Shown: positions 1 through 9,442, numbered from the stretch's first letter. The stretch is DNA of 64,000 nucleotides from Clostridia bacterium (GCA_017547885.1 JAFYOP010000010.1:48594-112593); one strand, 5' to 3'. Numbers and translations are program-made. The notes: generated from the letters alone by a model not told the origin.

Positions 1-33
1 AACCCGGGCTGATAATACAGCCCGGGTTTTCGC
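1..33 (-). terminator. Hairpin downstream of potD, cut by the window edge
   Basis: Perfect 11-bp inverted repeat (arms at 1-11 and 18-28, loop ATAATA), 12 nt beyond the potD stop codon. For the minus-strand operon the U-run would lie outside the window, so termination is inferred from stem and position. Read on the plus strand the stem is followed by only four T. Confidence 0.6.
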
Positions 34-44
34 TATGCGTGTGC

Positions 45-1097
45 TTATTCGGCGTAGGAGATCACTCTCATCCAGGAATCGTTGTATACGTTGATAAAGT
101 CGCCAAGGTCATGGAAGATCTCGCACTTATCCAGCAGCTCCTGGGGAGGATTGTAGGTCTCGTTTTCGATATAGTCTGCACCCATCATCTCAAGGGCAGC
201 GGCATTGGGGGTGGAGTAGCCGATGTATTCGGCATTCTGTGCAGCTACTTCGGGATCGCAGAGGAAGTTGATGAAAGCTTCTGCCTCAGCGGTCTTGGTG
301 CTGGACTTGGGGATGATGATATTGTCAAACCAAAGGTTGGAGCCGGATTCGGGTACTGCGTAAGCAAGGTCGGGGTTGCCCTCGATCTCGTCCATGCACC
401 ACATTGCGTCGCCGCTGTAAACGATGGCCAGAGCGCCGCCGCCGCCGATCATACGGTCCTTGATGTCATCGCCAAGGTAAGCCTGAACGATGGGCTTCTG
501 GGCAATGAGGGCTTCCTCAGCGGCCAGGATGTGAGCCTCGTCGCGGGTGTTGAGGGAGTGTCCCAGCTTCATCAGGGCAACGCCCATGGAGTCGCGGATG
601 CTGTTGTACATGAGGATCTGGCCGGCGTACTTTTCGTTCCAGAGGATATCCCAGCTGTCAACGGGATCATCCACCATGGTGGTGTTGTAGAGGATGCCCA
701 CGGTACCCCACATATAGGGGATGCTGTACTTGTTGCCGGGGTCAAAGCTCAGGTCAAGGAAGCGGTCGTCGATGTACTGCAGGTTGGGGATGTTGTCCTT
801 GTTGATCTCATAGAGCAGATCCATGGAGATAAGGCGCTCGATAATGTAGTCAGAGGGGAAGCACAGGTCGTAAATGCAGTCCTCCTGCTGAAGCTTTACC
901 AGCATTTCTTCGTTGTTGGCAAGGGTGGTGTAGTTGATGCGGATACCGGTTTCTTCGGTGAACTGGCTGAGAAGCTCTTCGTCGATATAGTCGCCCCAGT
1001 TAAGCACGTTGAGGGTAACTGCGTCAGAGCTGGCGCCGCAGCCTGCGAAGCAGCAGATAAGCATGGAAAGAACCAGTACTATTGCGATTTTTTTCAT
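45..1097 (-). CDS. potD: Spermidine/putrescine ABC transporter substrate-binding lipoprotein PotD
   Basis: Extracytoplasmic receptor of the polyamine importer encoded with potABC. The 350-residue product starts with a lipoprotein signal ending in FAGC (Cys20 is the lipidation site) and continues as a type II periplasmic-binding-protein fold: LNVLNWGDYIDEELLSQF near residue 29, typical of PotD/PotF, and YSIPYMWGTVGILYNT mid-protein. Length matches the family. It is the last gene of the minus-strand operon, 58 nt after potC, and is followed by a hairpin at the window edge. Specificity between putrescine and spermidine cannot be read from the sequence. Confidence 0.93.
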   Translation of the reverse strand: MKKIAIVLVLSMLICCFAGCGASSDAVTLNVLNWGDYIDEELLSQFTEETGIRINYTTLANNEEMLVKLQQEDCIYDLCFPSDYIIERLISMDLLYEINKDNIPNLQYIDDRFLDLSFDPGNKYSIPYMWGTVGILYNTTMVDDPVDSWDILWNEKYAGQILMYNSIRDSMGVALMKLGHSLNTRDEAHILAAEEALIAQKPIVQAYLGDDIKDRMIGGGGALAIVYSGDAMWCMDEIEGNPDLAYAVPESGSNLWFDNIIIPKSSTKTAEAEAFINFLCDPEVAAQNAEYIGYSTPNAAALEMMGADYIENETYNPPQELLDKCEIFHDLGDFINVYNDSWMRVISYAE

Positions 1098-1155
1098 GTT
1101 TGTGTCTCCTTTGCAAGTTGGGTTTTATATTATTATACGGGAAAAATTCCGCGCG

Positions 1156-1974
1156 TTATTTGGTGCGGCGGGCGAGGCGCTTCTGAGCCTGCTCCTGCTC
1201 GCGCTCCTCCTTGATGCTGCGGACGTTTACAAAGGTAAGCAGAGTAACTACCGCAATGAACATCAGCGTGCAGAGGGCGTTTATCTTGGGGCTTATGCCG
1301 CGGCGGGCAATGCCGTAGATGTAGATGGAAAGATTCTGTATGCCGTCGGTGGCAAACCAGCTGACCACGAAGTCATCAAGGCTGAGGGTGAAGGCCAGCA
1401 CAAAGCCGGAGATGATGCCGGGCATTATGTCGGGGATAACTACCTTGCGCAGTGCCATCATGGGAGGGCAGCCAAGGTCCATTGCGGCCTCATACAGCAG
1501 GTTGGAGCTTTGACGGAGCTTGGGCATTACCGAGAATATCACGTAGGGGATATTGAAGGTAATGTGGGCAATGAGCATGCGGGTGTAGCCGCCCTTTATG
1601 CCAAGCATTGCAAACAGCATCATGAAGCTGATACCGGTTACAAGGTCGGGGTTTACCATGGGCAGGCGGGAGATATTCTCCACTACACCGCGGGGCCCCT
1701 TTTTCATGGAGTGGATGCCGATGGCGGCAAATGTACCGATAACGGTTGCCACAAGGGCGGAAATCAGCGCAACGGACAGGGTTACCATCAGTGCGTCCAT
1801 TATGGTGGTGTCACGGAAGAGGGCTTCATACCAGCGAAAGGAGAAGCCGGTCCAGCGGCCCATGGACTTGCTGCCGTTAAAGGAGAAGACCATCAGCACC
1901 AGTATGGGAGCATAGAGGAATATCAGCATCAGGCCCAGATAGGTGCCGCGGAAAAAAGAACGAAGCTTCTTCAC
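1156..1974 (-). CDS. potC: Spermidine/putrescine ABC transporter permease PotC
   Basis: Second transmembrane subunit of the polyamine importer, 272 residues with about six hydrophobic segments. The binding-protein-dependent permease EAA-like loop is visible (EAAMDLGCPPMMALRKVVIP followed by DIMPGIISG), which contacts PotA. Its ATG overlaps the potB stop by 4 nt (ATGA), so the two are translationally coupled. The C-terminus is short and basic. Assignment rests on family motifs plus position in an intact potABCD order. Confidence 0.93.
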   Translation of the reverse strand: MKKLRSFFRGTYLGLMLIFLYAPILVLMVFSFNGSKSMGRWTGFSFRWYEALFRDTTIMDALMVTLSVALISALVATVIGTFAAIGIHSMKKGPRGVVENISRLPMVNPDLVTGISFMMLFAMLGIKGGYTRMLIAHITFNIPYVIFSVMPKLRQSSNLLYEAAMDLGCPPMMALRKVVIPDIMPGIISGFVLAFTLSLDDFVVSWFATDGIQNLSIYIYGIARRGISPKINALCTLMFIAVVTLLTFVNVRSIKEEREQEQAQKRLARRTK

Positions 1975-2807
1975 CAGAGCATACCTCCTTGCTCGCCTGC
2001 GTCATGTTCGGCGCGGCGCATAATGGCCATGGATATAAGTACCAGCACCAGCAGTATAAAGCTGAGGGCGCTGCCCACGGGCCAGGCGCTCTGCCCCAGG
2101 GTGATGAACTGGTTTTCGATAAGGTCGCCGTACAGCAGGAACTTGCCGCCGCCCAGCAGCCTGGATATTGCGAAGGTGGTTATTGCGGGGATGAATACCA
2201 TGGTTATGCCGGAGATTATGCCGGGCACGGACTGGGGCAGGACCACCTTAATAAAGCAAAGCACGGGATTTGCGCCAAGGTCTGCTGCCGCCTCAACAAG
2301 AGAGCGGTCCAGCTTTACCAGTACGGAGTAAATAGGCAGCACCATGAAGGGCAGGAAGTTGTATACGGTGCCCAGCATTACTGCGCCTTCTGTGTAGAGG
2401 AACTGCTGTGCGGGCAGCCCCAGCAGGGAAAGTATGCTGTTGAAGATGCCGTTGGAATCCAGCAGCACCTGCCAGGCATAGGTGCGAAGCAGGAAGTTCA
2501 TCCACATGGGCACTATGAAAAGCACGTACAGTATGGCTGCGGTGCGCTTTTTCATGGTGGAAAGGATATAGGCTATGGGGTAGCCCAGCAGCAGGCAGAT
2601 AACTGTGGCCTTAAGGGCGATCCACACAGAGCGGGCCAGCACCTTCATGTATATCTCGTTGGTAAGGGCAGTGATTATGCTGTCCAGAGAAAGGCCGCCC
2701 TCCGCAGAGCTGAAGGCAAAGTATACTATCAGCACCATGGGCGCCAGTATGAATATCAGCATCCATACTATATAGGGGTAGGAAAATGCCTGACGCTTCA
2801 GCTTCAT
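1971..2807 (-). CDS. potB: Spermidine/putrescine ABC transporter permease PotB
   Basis: First transmembrane subunit of the polyamine importer, 278 residues, about six membrane segments starting at residue 13 ([20 protein letters not shown]). The EAA loop [20 protein letters not shown] lies near residue 190. The start overlaps the end of potA by 4 nt and has a purine-rich GGAGG site inside the potA 3' end. Coupled to potC downstream by another 4-nt overlap, so a 1:1 subunit ratio is likely. Confidence 0.93.
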   Translation of the reverse strand: MKLKRQAFSYPYIVWMLIFILAPMVLIVYFAFSSAEGGLSLDSIITALTNEIYMKVLARSVWIALKATVICLLLGYPIAYILSTMKKRTAAILYVLFIVPMWMNFLLRTYAWQVLLDSNGIFNSILSLLGLPAQQFLYTEGAVMLGTVYNFLPFMVLPIYSVLVKLDRSLVEAAADLGANPVLCFIKVVLPQSVPGIISGITMVFIPAITTFAISRLLGGGKFLLYGDLIENQFITLGQSAWPVGSALSFILLVLVLISMAIMRRAEHDAGEQGGMLW

Positions 2808-3916
2808 TCCTCTTCCTCCGCGGCCACGGCAGCGTCGGCTATCTCATCCTCGGTAAGCAGCTCCTGCTGGTCGGGCTTGGTGCTCTTGTGCATGATGTGG
2901 ATGGCATCGGGGAGGATCTCGAGGCTGATCTCGGTATCCTGTGCCACGTAGTCGGTGGAGTGTACGGTCCAGGTATAGTCGCCGGTGTCCACACGGAATT
3001 CGTAGTGAACGCCCATGAACAGCACGCTCCTGATAACGCCGGTGAGGGGAGTCTTGCCCAGGGGAACGATGTCGATATCCTCGGGGCGAACCACAACGTC
3101 CACGGGGGCGTTCTTGCCAAAGCCTGCGTCCACGCAGTCAAAGTCGATATCGTGGAAGCGAACCTTATAGTCCTCCAGCATGGTGGCGGGGATGATGTTG
3201 CTCTCGCCGATGAACTTTGCAACGAAAATGTTCTTGGGCTCGTTGTAGATATCGGTGGGGGTGCCTATCTGCTGGATAACGCCTTCGTTCATTACCACGA
3301 TGGTGTCGCTCATGGTGAGGGCTTCTTCCTGGTCGTGGGTAACGTAGATAAAGGTGATGCCAAGGTGCTGCTGCATGCGCTTGAGCTCTATCTGCATCTC
3401 CTTGCGCAGCTTAAGATCCAGTGCGCCCAGAGGCTCGTCGAGGAGCAGCACATGGGGCCTGTTTACAAGGGCGCGGGCGATGGCAACACGCTGCTGCTGG
3501 CCGCCGGAAAGCTGATCGATATAGCGCTTGCCATAGCCGGAGAGGTTTACCAGAGCCATCATCTCGTTTACGCGGGGCTCTATCTCTTCCTTGGGCAGCT
3601 TTTGTATCTTCAGACCAAAGGCGATGTTGTCGAATACGTTAAGGTGGGGAAACAGAGCGTATTTCTGGAATACGGTGTTTACCTGACGGCGGTAGGGGGG
3701 CACGTTGCTTACGTCCTGACCGTCGATAAGTACCTGACCCTGATTGGGCATGGTAAAGCCGGCAATAAGGCGCAGCATGGTGGTCTTGCCGCAGCCGGAG
3801 GGGCCAAGGAGGGTAAGGAATTCGCCGTCGCGGATGTAGAGGTTAACGCTCTTGAGAACGTCGGTATCGTCGTAGGTCTTGGTGATGTTTACAAGGTCAA
3901 TCAGGTGCTTGCTCAT
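2804..3916 (-). CDS. potA: Spermidine/putrescine ABC transporter ATPase PotA
   Basis: Energising subunit of the polyamine importer, 370 residues. Walker [11 protein letters not shown]-loop, signature LSGGQQQR, Walker [13 protein letters not shown] and the H-loop in [10 protein letters not shown] are all present, followed by a C-terminal TOBE-type regulatory domain and an acidic tail (EEEE). The chosen ATG at 3916 has GGGAGA 7 nt upstream; an in-frame ATG at 3931 exists but has no suitable site. Lies 25 nt after the regulator gene and overlaps potB by 4 nt. Confidence 0.94.
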   Translation of the reverse strand: MSKHLIDLVNITKTYDDTDVLKSVNLYIRDGEFLTLLGPSGCGKTTMLRLIAGFTMPNQGQVLIDGQDVSNVPPYRRQVNTVFQKYALFPHLNVFDNIAFGLKIQKLPKEEIEPRVNEMMALVNLSGYGKRYIDQLSGGQQQRVAIARALVNRPHVLLLDEPLGALDLKLRKEMQIELKRMQQHLGITFIYVTHDQEEALTMSDTIVVMNEGVIQQIGTPTDIYNEPKNIFVAKFIGESNIIPATMLEDYKVRFHDIDFDCVDAGFGKNAPVDVVVRPEDIDIVPLGKTPLTGVIRSVLFMGVHYEFRVDTGDYTWTVHSTDYVAQDTEISLEILPDAIHIMHKSTKPDQQELLTEDEIADAAVAAEEEE

Positions 3917-3941
3917 AAGTAAATCTCCCATTAAAGGCTTT

Positions 3942-4484
3942 TTAGAAGGAGGGGGGTGTTGCGACCCAGATGAGCCGCGCCTCGGTCTTGCCCGTGTTTT
4001 TGATGTAGTGAACGCTGGAGGGCTTGAAGCAGAAGCTGTCGCCGCGGCGTACCTTGTGTTTCTTATCCCCTATATATAGGCTGATGCTGCCCTGCAGCAC
4101 GTAGCCGAATTCCTCGCCCTCGTGGGGGTTGTCCTCATAGGTGGCTCCGCCGGGGCCGAGGGTGACCAGTATGGGCTCAAGGCTGTTTTTCTGTGCGTTG
4201 GGAACCAGCCAGCGCACGGTATGGCCCGCTTCGGTCTCTTCTTTTTCAAACATATCGTCCGGGGTGAATACCGCCTTTTCCGGCTGAGTTTCCGTAAAGA
4301 ACTCGGAAAGGTCGGTGCCCAGAGCTTCCAGTATGTCTGTCAGCGTAGCTATGGAGGGAGAGGTAAGGTCTCTCTCCAGTTGGGATATAAATCCCTTTGA
4401 AAGCTCGGTGCGGGCGGCCAGCTCTTCCTGAGTAAGGCCCAGCCGCAGCCGGTAGCGTTTTATTTTGTCGCCTATGTTTATCAT
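3942..4484 (-). CDS. XRE-family regulator with C-terminal cupin domain
   Basis: A 180-residue transcription factor: HTH_3 domain at residues about 6-62 ([19 protein letters not shown], then [17 protein letters not shown]) and a cupin_2 domain at about 108-176 ([20 protein letters not shown]). This architecture is shared with PuuR and other small-molecule-sensing repressors; here the ligand is probably a polyamine because the gene is first in the potABCD operon. A perfect GTTTAG-N5-CTAAAC dyad lies in its promoter region and is a candidate autoregulatory operator. The ligand and the sign of regulation are inferred. Confidence 0.9.
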   Translation of the reverse strand: MINIGDKIKRYRLRLGLTQEELAARTELSKGFISQLERDLTSPSIATLTDILEALGTDLSEFFTETQPEKAVFTPDDMFEKEETEAGHTVRWLVPNAQKNSLEPILVTLGPGGATYEDNPHEGEEFGYVLQGSISLYIGDKKHKVRRGDSFCFKPSSVHYIKNTGKTEARLIWVATPPSF

Positions 4485-4528
4485 GCTTTGCGCCTCCTTG
4501 CGCGGGTAGCCGCAGAAATAAACCCAAA

Positions 4529-4545
4529 GTTTAGAAATCCTAAAC
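4529..4545. promoter_or_regulatory. Candidate operator: perfect dyad GTTTAG-N5-CTAAAC
   Basis: 17-bp perfect inverted repeat with 6-bp arms and a 5-bp centre, just downstream of the predicted transcription start of the regulator-potABCD operon and 45 nt upstream of the regulator start. Position suits a repressor blocking initiation or early elongation; the encoded XRE-cupin protein is the obvious candidate binder. Binding is inferred. Confidence 0.5.
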
Positions 4546-4556
4546 AGCCGAATATA

Positions 4557-4585
4557 ATTAAAACATCTTTCGACACAAAAGTCAA
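4557..4585 (-). promoter_or_regulatory. Predicted sigma-A promoter of the regulator-potABCD operon
   Basis: On the minus strand TTGACT (plus 4580-4585), 17-nt spacer, TTTAAT (plus 4557-4562). The surrounding 4550-4640 stretch is AT-rich. Transcription would start near 4550, about 65 nt before the regulator ATG. Found by eye. Confidence 0.55.
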
Positions 4586-4675
4586 TGGCTTTTGTTCAGT
4601 ATTACAAAACTTTTGGTTTAAAATTTGTTTGCCGGATAAAAATCCCATGTCCCGTAGCCTTTTTGATAAGCCCGC

Positions 4676-4701
4676 AAAAAGAAAAACCCGCGAAAACGCG
4701 G
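4676..4701 (-). terminator. Rho-independent terminator of the DUF368 gene
   Basis: CCGCG (4688-4692), loop of four, CGCGG (4697-4701). Read on the minus strand it is followed by GTTTTTCTTTTT, a good U-rich tract. It lies 25 nt past the DUF368 stop and isolates that gene from the polyamine operon downstream. Confidence 0.75.
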
Positions 4702-4725
4702 ATTTGAAGGCTGTGTGATTATAGA

Positions 4726-5538
4726 TCAGGGCTGCTCTCCCAGCCGCTGGAAAAGCAGCGTGCAGAAAAAGCCTGCAATGGCAAGAAGTATATGCAATAC
4801 CGTGCGCATCCCTCCCGCAAAGCCGGGGAATATCATTATCACTGTGCCCAGCAGAAAGCCGAGTATACAGTAGCTTGCCCCTGCCGGGTGAGTGCGGAAC
4901 ATTCTTCTGATAAAGGAGATGAGCAGCGCAGTTACCATTACGGCTCCCGCCGCGGCACAGAGCAGATAGCTTATCCGCAGCCTGTTGAAGGCGGAGAGCA
5001 GCGGCTCATACCAGCCTATGTACATAAGTATAAATGAAGTGCTGACACCGGGAATAACTATACCGACGGTTATCAGCGCGCCCGAGAGAAAAGCTGCAAG
5101 GTGGGTAAATTCACGATATCCTGCGGATACGGCGCTGTTGTCAAGCAGTGCAAGGGCTGCGGTAATGGAGCCGCCCAGTATTACACAGGCAATATACTTG
5201 GGGGTGGGCTTTTTGTTTGCGGAGCGCATCAGCGAGGGAACGCCCCCCAGCACCATGCCTATCAGCAGGTACATCAGCGGCGTTCGCCATTGAGCCAGCA
5301 GCCATTCCAGCAAACGAGCGGTTATCAGTATGCCTATGCAGCCGCCTATGCCGTAAGGCAGCAGAAAAAGAAAGTTTTGCCTGAAGTTCTTCAAAAGGCC
5401 CGCTATGGCATCGATAGCCTTGCGATATACGCCAAAGGCAACCGCAAGCACGCCGCCGCTGGCGCCGGGTATCATTCCCGCGGCACCTATCAGCGCCCCT
5501 TCAAGGGCACAGCGTACAGCGCTTTTGTCGACCTTCAT
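4726..5538 (-). CDS. DUF368 family polytopic membrane protein
   Basis: 270 residues with seven or eight hydrophobic segments. The N-terminus carries the DUF368 signature GALIGAAGMIPGASGGVLAVAF (residues about 14-35), matching the IPGxSGG pattern of the family, and a second VIPGVSTSFILMYIG near residue 161, consistent with an internal repeat. Some family members act in recycling undecaprenyl phosphate across the membrane; whether this one does is not determinable. AGGA precedes the ATG by about 5 nt. Stand-alone gene with its own terminator. Confidence 0.85.
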   Translation of the reverse strand: MKVDKSAVRCALEGALIGAAGMIPGASGGVLAVAFGVYRKAIDAIAGLLKNFRQNFLFLLPYGIGGCIGILITARLLEWLLAQWRTPLMYLLIGMVLGGVPSLMRSANKKPTPKYIACVILGGSITAALALLDNSAVSAGYREFTHLAAFLSGALITVGIVIPGVSTSFILMYIGWYEPLLSAFNRLRISYLLCAAAGAVMVTALLISFIRRMFRTHPAGASYCILGFLLGTVIMIFPGFAGGMRTVLHILLAIAGFFCTLLFQRLGEQP

Positions 5539-5653
5539 AAAAATCCTATCGCCTTTCGTTAAAATACCATATCCGGCAATGTCAGCATATTATCACAGAC
5601 TTCAGGCCATTACAGCATTGTGGACAATATCTTAATAAAATATTCAAAAAAGC

Positions 5654-6526
5654 TTAAGTCTGCTCCTTGCTGTTGGCAAGGGTGGTGTATACTGTGACCG
5701 CTATTACAATGCAGCCGCCGATGATCTCGCGGGCTGTGGGGGGCTCGCCCAGCAGCAGGAAGGCCAGTATTATGCCGTAAACGGATTCCATGCCGCCTGA
5801 GATAATGCCGGCAGTCTGTACCCTGACCTTTTTGAGGGAGGATACGAACAGGCTGTGGGCAAGTGCAGTGCAGAATACGCCCAGCAGTATCAGCAGCAGT
5901 ATATCCTTGCGGGTCAATGCAGGAGGCGCAGCCAGTATAAAGGGCAGCAGCACCACCGTGGCGATAAACTGCTCATAGAAGCATACCACGCTGCCTGCGT
6001 AGCGGGTGGAAAAGCGCCTGTTGAGCAAAGACAGCACGGCGTAGGTAAGAGCAGACAACATGCCTGCCACTATTCCGTTTACCGTTGCACCGGCCCTGTC
6101 GGGGGGCACCAGTATAAATACGCCCAGCAGCATCATCACCGCGCAGATAACGCTCTTTATGCGAAGCTTTTCTTTAAAAAGAACAGGTTCGATAAATGTG
6201 ACGAAAAGAGGGAAGGTGGAGAAGGTGATGGTGCCCACCGCAACGCTTGCCACCTGAACCGACTGTATGAAGAAGGTCCAATGGAGGGCCATTACTATAC
6301 CCGCCACAATGTATGCCAACAGGTCCCCGCGGCTCAAAAGCTTCATGGGGGTCTTTGTGAGCTTTATTACTATAAATAAAGTAATGGAGGAAAAGAACAC
6401 CCTGCCAAAGGTAACGGCAAAGGATGGAATGGAAAGGCCGCGGCCTATAACTCCCGCCATGCCAAAGAACAGCACGGCAAAGTGCAGCATGAGCAGGGAG
6501 CGGGTTTCTGTGGCGTTTTTATTCAT
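5654..6526 (-). CDS. EamA/DMT-superfamily transporter
   Basis: 290-residue integral membrane protein with about ten predicted helices arranged as two EamA repeats (residues about 12-135 and 150-282). The start has GGAG 7 nt upstream. DMT proteins commonly export amino acids or other metabolites; the substrate is unknown. It is transcribed away from the adjacent amino acid ABC transporter, sharing a 243-bp divergent intergenic region, which may hint at coordinated export and import but is not proof. Confidence 0.88.
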   Translation of the reverse strand: MNKNATETRSLLMLHFAVLFFGMAGVIGRGLSIPSFAVTFGRVFFSSITLFIVIKLTKTPMKLLSRGDLLAYIVAGIVMALHWTFFIQSVQVASVAVGTITFSTFPLFVTFIEPVLFKEKLRIKSVICAVMMLLGVFILVPPDRAGATVNGIVAGMLSALTYAVLSLLNRRFSTRYAGSVVCFYEQFIATVVLLPFILAAPPALTRKDILLLILLGVFCTALAHSLFVSSLKKVRVQTAGIISGGMESVYGIILAFLLLGEPPTAREIIGGCIVIAVTVYTTLANSKEQT

Positions 6527-6663
6527 TATGCTTCTCCGTTTGGTGCTGTGTCTGTAATAAGTGAATTATAGTACAAACGGGAGTTTTAATCCATATTTTT
6601 AAGGGAAACAGAGGGATCATTCAAAGGTATAAATAAAAAATCAAAAAATTTTGAAAAAACCTC

Positions 6664-6692
6664 TTTACTTTAGCGTGATAAAGTGATATAGT
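6664..6692 (+). promoter_or_regulatory. Predicted sigma-A promoter of the first amino acid ABC operon
   Basis: TTTACT (6664-6669), 17-nt spacer, TATAGT (6687-6692). Start expected near 6699, leaving an AT-rich 5' UTR of about 70 nt before the substrate-binding protein ATG at 6770. On the opposite strand a TATAAT (plus 6565-6570) could serve the EamA gene but lacks a convincing -35. Confidence 0.55.
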
Positions 6693-6769
6693 ACTGAAGC
6701 AAGGAAGGAAACCTTCAAAACGAAACCAAATTTAAATTAAAATATCAAATTTTTAAGGAGAACAAAACA

Positions 6770-7627
6770 ATGAAAAAGATCGCTGCACTGCTTATGGCAA
6801 CCCTGATGCTGGCACTGGCCTTTACCGGCTGCGCAAAGCCCGCCGAGGCTGATACCCCCGTCGCTGAAGACGTCACCCCCGAACTGGACGCCGCTCCCGC
6901 TGTTGAGGACAGCGATCTTGCATACATCACCGGCAATGGCAAGATGGTAATCGGCATCACCGAGTACGCCCCCATGAACTACTACGACGATGCAGGCAAG
7001 CTCATCGGCTTTGATACCGAGTATGCCGAAGCCGTTTGCGCAAAGCTGGGCGTAACCCCCGAGTTTGTAGTAATCAACTGGGACACCAAGGAGATGGAGC
7101 TTGATGCCAAGAACATCGACTGCATCTGGAACGGCTTCACCATCACCGAAGAGCGCAAGGAAGCCCTTGAGTTCACCGATCCCTACGTAAAGAACATGCA
7201 GGTAGTAGTAATCAAGGCCGACAACGCCGCCACCTATGTTGACACCGCAAGCCTCTCCGGCGCAAACCTTGTTGCCGAAATGGGTTCCACCGGTGAAAGC
7301 AGCATCGCAGATGACGAGAACCTGAGCCAGGCAAACTACGTTGGCGTATCCAAGCAGACAGACGCTCTGCTGGAAGTTAAGGCCGGCACCGCAGACGCAG
7401 CAGTTATCGACTACGTAATGGCCAAGGCTATGGTTGGCGAAGGCACCGACTATGCTGACCTGATGATCGTGGATGGCGCAGAGTTGGCATACGAAGAGTA
7501 CGGCGTAGGCTTCCGCAAGGGTTCCGATGCAGCAGCCGCTGTAAACGAAGCTACCGCAGCCCTCATCGCAGAAGGCACCCTCCCCGAGATCGCTGCCAAG
7601 TACGGTCTGGCACTGATGGCCGAATAA
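6770..7627 (+). CDS. Polar amino acid ABC transporter substrate-binding lipoprotein
   Basis: 285 residues: lipoprotein signal with lipobox FTGC (Cys21), an acidic Pro/Ala/Glu-rich linker (residues about 22-47), then a family 3 solute-binding domain (MVIGITEYAPMNYYDD, GKLIGFDTEYAEAVCAKLG, NIDCIWNGFTITEERKEALE). These are typical of glutamine/histidine/cystine-type receptors. It captures the substrate outside the membrane for the permease and ATPase downstream. A stem-loop at 7655-7684 separates it from the permease, which may raise receptor mRNA over the other subunits. Confidence 0.93.
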   Translation: MKKIAALLMATLMLALAFTGCAKPAEADTPVAEDVTPELDAAPAVEDSDLAYITGNGKMVIGITEYAPMNYYDDAGKLIGFDTEYAEAVCAKLGVTPEFVVINWDTKEMELDAKNIDCIWNGFTITEERKEALEFTDPYVKNMQVVVIKADNAATYVDTASLSGANLVAEMGSTGESSIADDENLSQANYVGVSKQTDALLEVKAGTADAAVIDYVMAKAMVGEGTDYADLMIVDGAELAYEEYGVGFRKGSDAAAAVNEATAALIAEGTLPEIAAKYGLALMAE

Positions 7628-7654
7628 TAGTATAATACCAAAGCTGAATAGACA

Positions 7655-7684
7655 AAGGCAGGAGGATATTACTCCCCCTGCCTT
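7655..7684 (+). other. Intercistronic stem-loop after the substrate-binding protein gene
   Basis: AAGGCAGG (7655-7662) pairs with CCTGCCTT (7677-7684). No U-run follows, so it is more likely a partial attenuator or a 3'-end protecting structure than a full terminator. The same arrangement recurs after the two other importer receptor genes that head their operons in this window. Confidence 0.6.
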
Positions 7685-7730
7685 ACTGCGTAAACAATCA
7701 CTATTCTAAGTTAAAAAGGAAAGCTGTCCA

Positions 7731-8375
7731 ATGTTTCTTACCGTTACACAAAAACTGCTGGAGGGTTTCGGCGTATCCTGCGTGATATTCATAGTGACCC
7801 TGCTTGCGGCGCTTCCTCTGGGCCTTGTGATAGCATTCGGCTCCATGAGCAAATTCAAGCCCCTAAAGTGGCTCACAAAAACCTTTGTATGGATAATCCG
7901 CGGCACCCCTCTTATGCTGCAGATACTTATCGTCTTTTACGGTCCCGGCATGGTATGGGATATAAAGGCAATGCCCCGCATGACGGCGGTGCTTATCACC
8001 TTCATCATCAACTATGCGGCCTATTTCTCCGAGATCTACCGCGGCGGCATAGAGAGCATACCCAAGGGACAGTATGAAGCGGGTCAGGTATTGGGCATGA
8101 CCAAGCGGCAGGTGTTTTTCAACGTTGTGCTGCTGCAGGTCATCAAGCGCATCGTTCCTCCCCTTGGCAATGAGTTTATAACTCTGGTAAAGGATACCTC
8201 CCTTGCAAGGGTCATCGCCATAAAGGAGATAATCATGTGCGCTCAGGAGTTTATCTCCCTCAAGGCGCTGCTGTGGCCCATGTTCTACTCCGGCGCATTC
8301 TATCTTATCTTCAACGGCCTCTTGACCCTGCTGCTGGGCTATGCCGAAAAGAAACTGGATTATTTTAGGGTTTAA
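7731..8375 (+). CDS. Polar amino acid ABC transporter permease
   Basis: 214-residue His/Glu/Gln/Arg-type permease (HisM/GlnP family) with about five membrane segments. Family motifs: [18 protein letters not shown] near residue 57, and the EAA-loop region [23 protein letters not shown] near residue 114 followed by [24 protein letters not shown] precedes the ATG. It is the only permease in the operon, so it probably works as a homodimer. Confidence 0.93.
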   Translation: MFLTVTQKLLEGFGVSCVIFIVTLLAALPLGLVIAFGSMSKFKPLKWLTKTFVWIIRGTPLMLQILIVFYGPGMVWDIKAMPRMTAVLITFIINYAAYFSEIYRGGIESIPKGQYEAGQVLGMTKRQVFFNVVLLQVIKRIVPPLGNEFITLVKDTSLARVIAIKEIIMCAQEFISLKALLWPMFYSGAFYLIFNGLLTLLLGYAEKKLDYFRV

Positions 8376-8380
8376 TAATT

Positions 8381-9157
8381 ATGGCAGTACTTGAAGTTAA
8401 AAACATAAAGAAAAACTTTGGCCCCGTGGAGGTGCTCAAAGGGCTGGACTTTTCCATGGAAAAGGGCGAGGTGCTGGCAATAATCGGCTCATCCGGCTCC
8501 GGCAAGACTACCCTTCTGCGCTGTCTCAATTTCCTTGAGACTCCCGACGAAGGCCAGATAATCGTAAACGACGAGGTGCTGTTTGATTCTGCTACTCACA
8601 GCACCCTCACCGAGAATGAGGTGCGCAGGAACAGGCTGCACTTTGGCCTTGTTTTCCAGTCCTTCAATCTCTTCCCCCAGTATACCGCCCTGGAAAACGT
8701 AAAGCTTGCCCGGGAGATACTGGCGGCGGAAAACCGCGCAAACAACATGAAGGAGATAAAGGTGCAGATAGACCTGCAGGCAAGGGGACTTTTGGAGCGC
8801 GTAGGCCTTGCGGATAAAATGGATAACTATCCCCATCAGCTTTCCGGCGGCCAGCAGCAGCGGGTGGCAATAGCCCGCGCCCTTGCAATGAATCCGGATG
8901 TACTGTGCTTTGACGAGCCCACCAGCGCCCTTGACCCCGCCCTTACCGGCGAGGTGCTCAGGGTTATCCGCAGCCTGAAATCCGCAGACAGCACCATGAT
9001 AGTGGTAACCCACGAGATGGAGTTTGCAAGGAACGTTGCGGATAAGGTGCTGTTCATGGCAGACGGCGTGATAGAGGAGATGGGCACTGCCGAGCAGGTG
9101 TTCGAGCATCCCCAGAGCGAGCGCACCAAGGCTTTCTTCTCCAGCTTTACCCGCTGA
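8381..9157 (+). CDS. Polar amino acid ABC transporter ATP-binding protein
   Basis: 258 residues, GlnQ/HisP type. Walker [10 protein letters not shown], signature [15 protein letters not shown], Walker [15 protein letters not shown]-loop VVTHEMEFA. It carries a short insertion before the Q-loop region (about residues 66-85 and 118-135, [14 protein letters not shown]) relative to the minimal 240-residue family form. Five nucleotides after the permease stop and one before the Smr gene, so clearly in one operon. Confidence 0.94.
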   Translation: MAVLEVKNIKKNFGPVEVLKGLDFSMEKGEVLAIIGSSGSGKTTLLRCLNFLETPDEGQIIVNDEVLFDSATHSTLTENEVRRNRLHFGLVFQSFNLFPQYTALENVKLAREILAAENRANNMKEIKVQIDLQARGLLERVGLADKMDNYPHQLSGGQQQRVAIARALAMNPDVLCFDEPTSALDPALTGEVLRVIRSLKSADSTMIVVTHEMEFARNVADKVLFMADGVIEEMGTAEQVFEHPQSERTKAFFSSFTR

Positions 9158-9158
9158 T

Positions 9159-9401
9159 ATGACAGCGGCAGTAGTACAGCTGGATATTCACGGCATGAAC
9201 CGTTATCAGGCAAAGGTGGCCATAGACGTCGCACTTCGCCGCTCCAAGGGCGTGTACCGCATAAGGATAATACACGGCGGCAATCACAATACCGTCCTTC
9301 GGGATATGATAGCGGAGGAATATGCCTCCCACCCATCGGTGCTTCGCATTGAGGGGGGAGCTAATGCCGGACAGAGTGACCTTGTGCTGAGAGAACTGTA
9401 A
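9159..9401 (+). CDS. Free-standing Smr domain protein
   Basis: 80 residues that are essentially one Smr (MutS2-related) domain: LDIHGMNRYQAKVAID at residue 6 and RIRIIHGGNHNTVLRD near residue 37 correspond to the LDxHG and HGxG motifs of this nucleic acid nicking or ribosome-associated fold. It starts 1 nt after the ABC ATPase stop and is last before a terminator. Why it is coupled to an amino acid importer is unknown. Confidence 0.85.
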   Translation: MTAAVVQLDIHGMNRYQAKVAIDVALRRSKGVYRIRIIHGGNHNTVLRDMIAEEYASHPSVLRIEGGANAGQSDLVLREL

Positions 9402-9406
9402 AACAC

Positions 9407-9431
9407 GGGCCCCGTTATCGGGGCCTTTTTT
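9407..9431 (+). terminator. Rho-independent terminator of the amino acid ABC-smr operon
   Basis: GGCCCC (9408-9413), loop GTTATC, GGGGCC (9420-9425), then TTTTTT. Begins 6 nt after the smr stop. Strong canonical intrinsic terminator. Confidence 0.93.
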
Positions 9432-9442
9432 CTATGCTTTTA

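Noticed and set aside
39..2951. Long plus-strand open frames opposite the pot genes (e.g. 39-1214, 1009-2331)
   Set aside because: Mirror frames of highly codon-biased minus-strand genes; products rich in His/Gln/Tyr with no domains.
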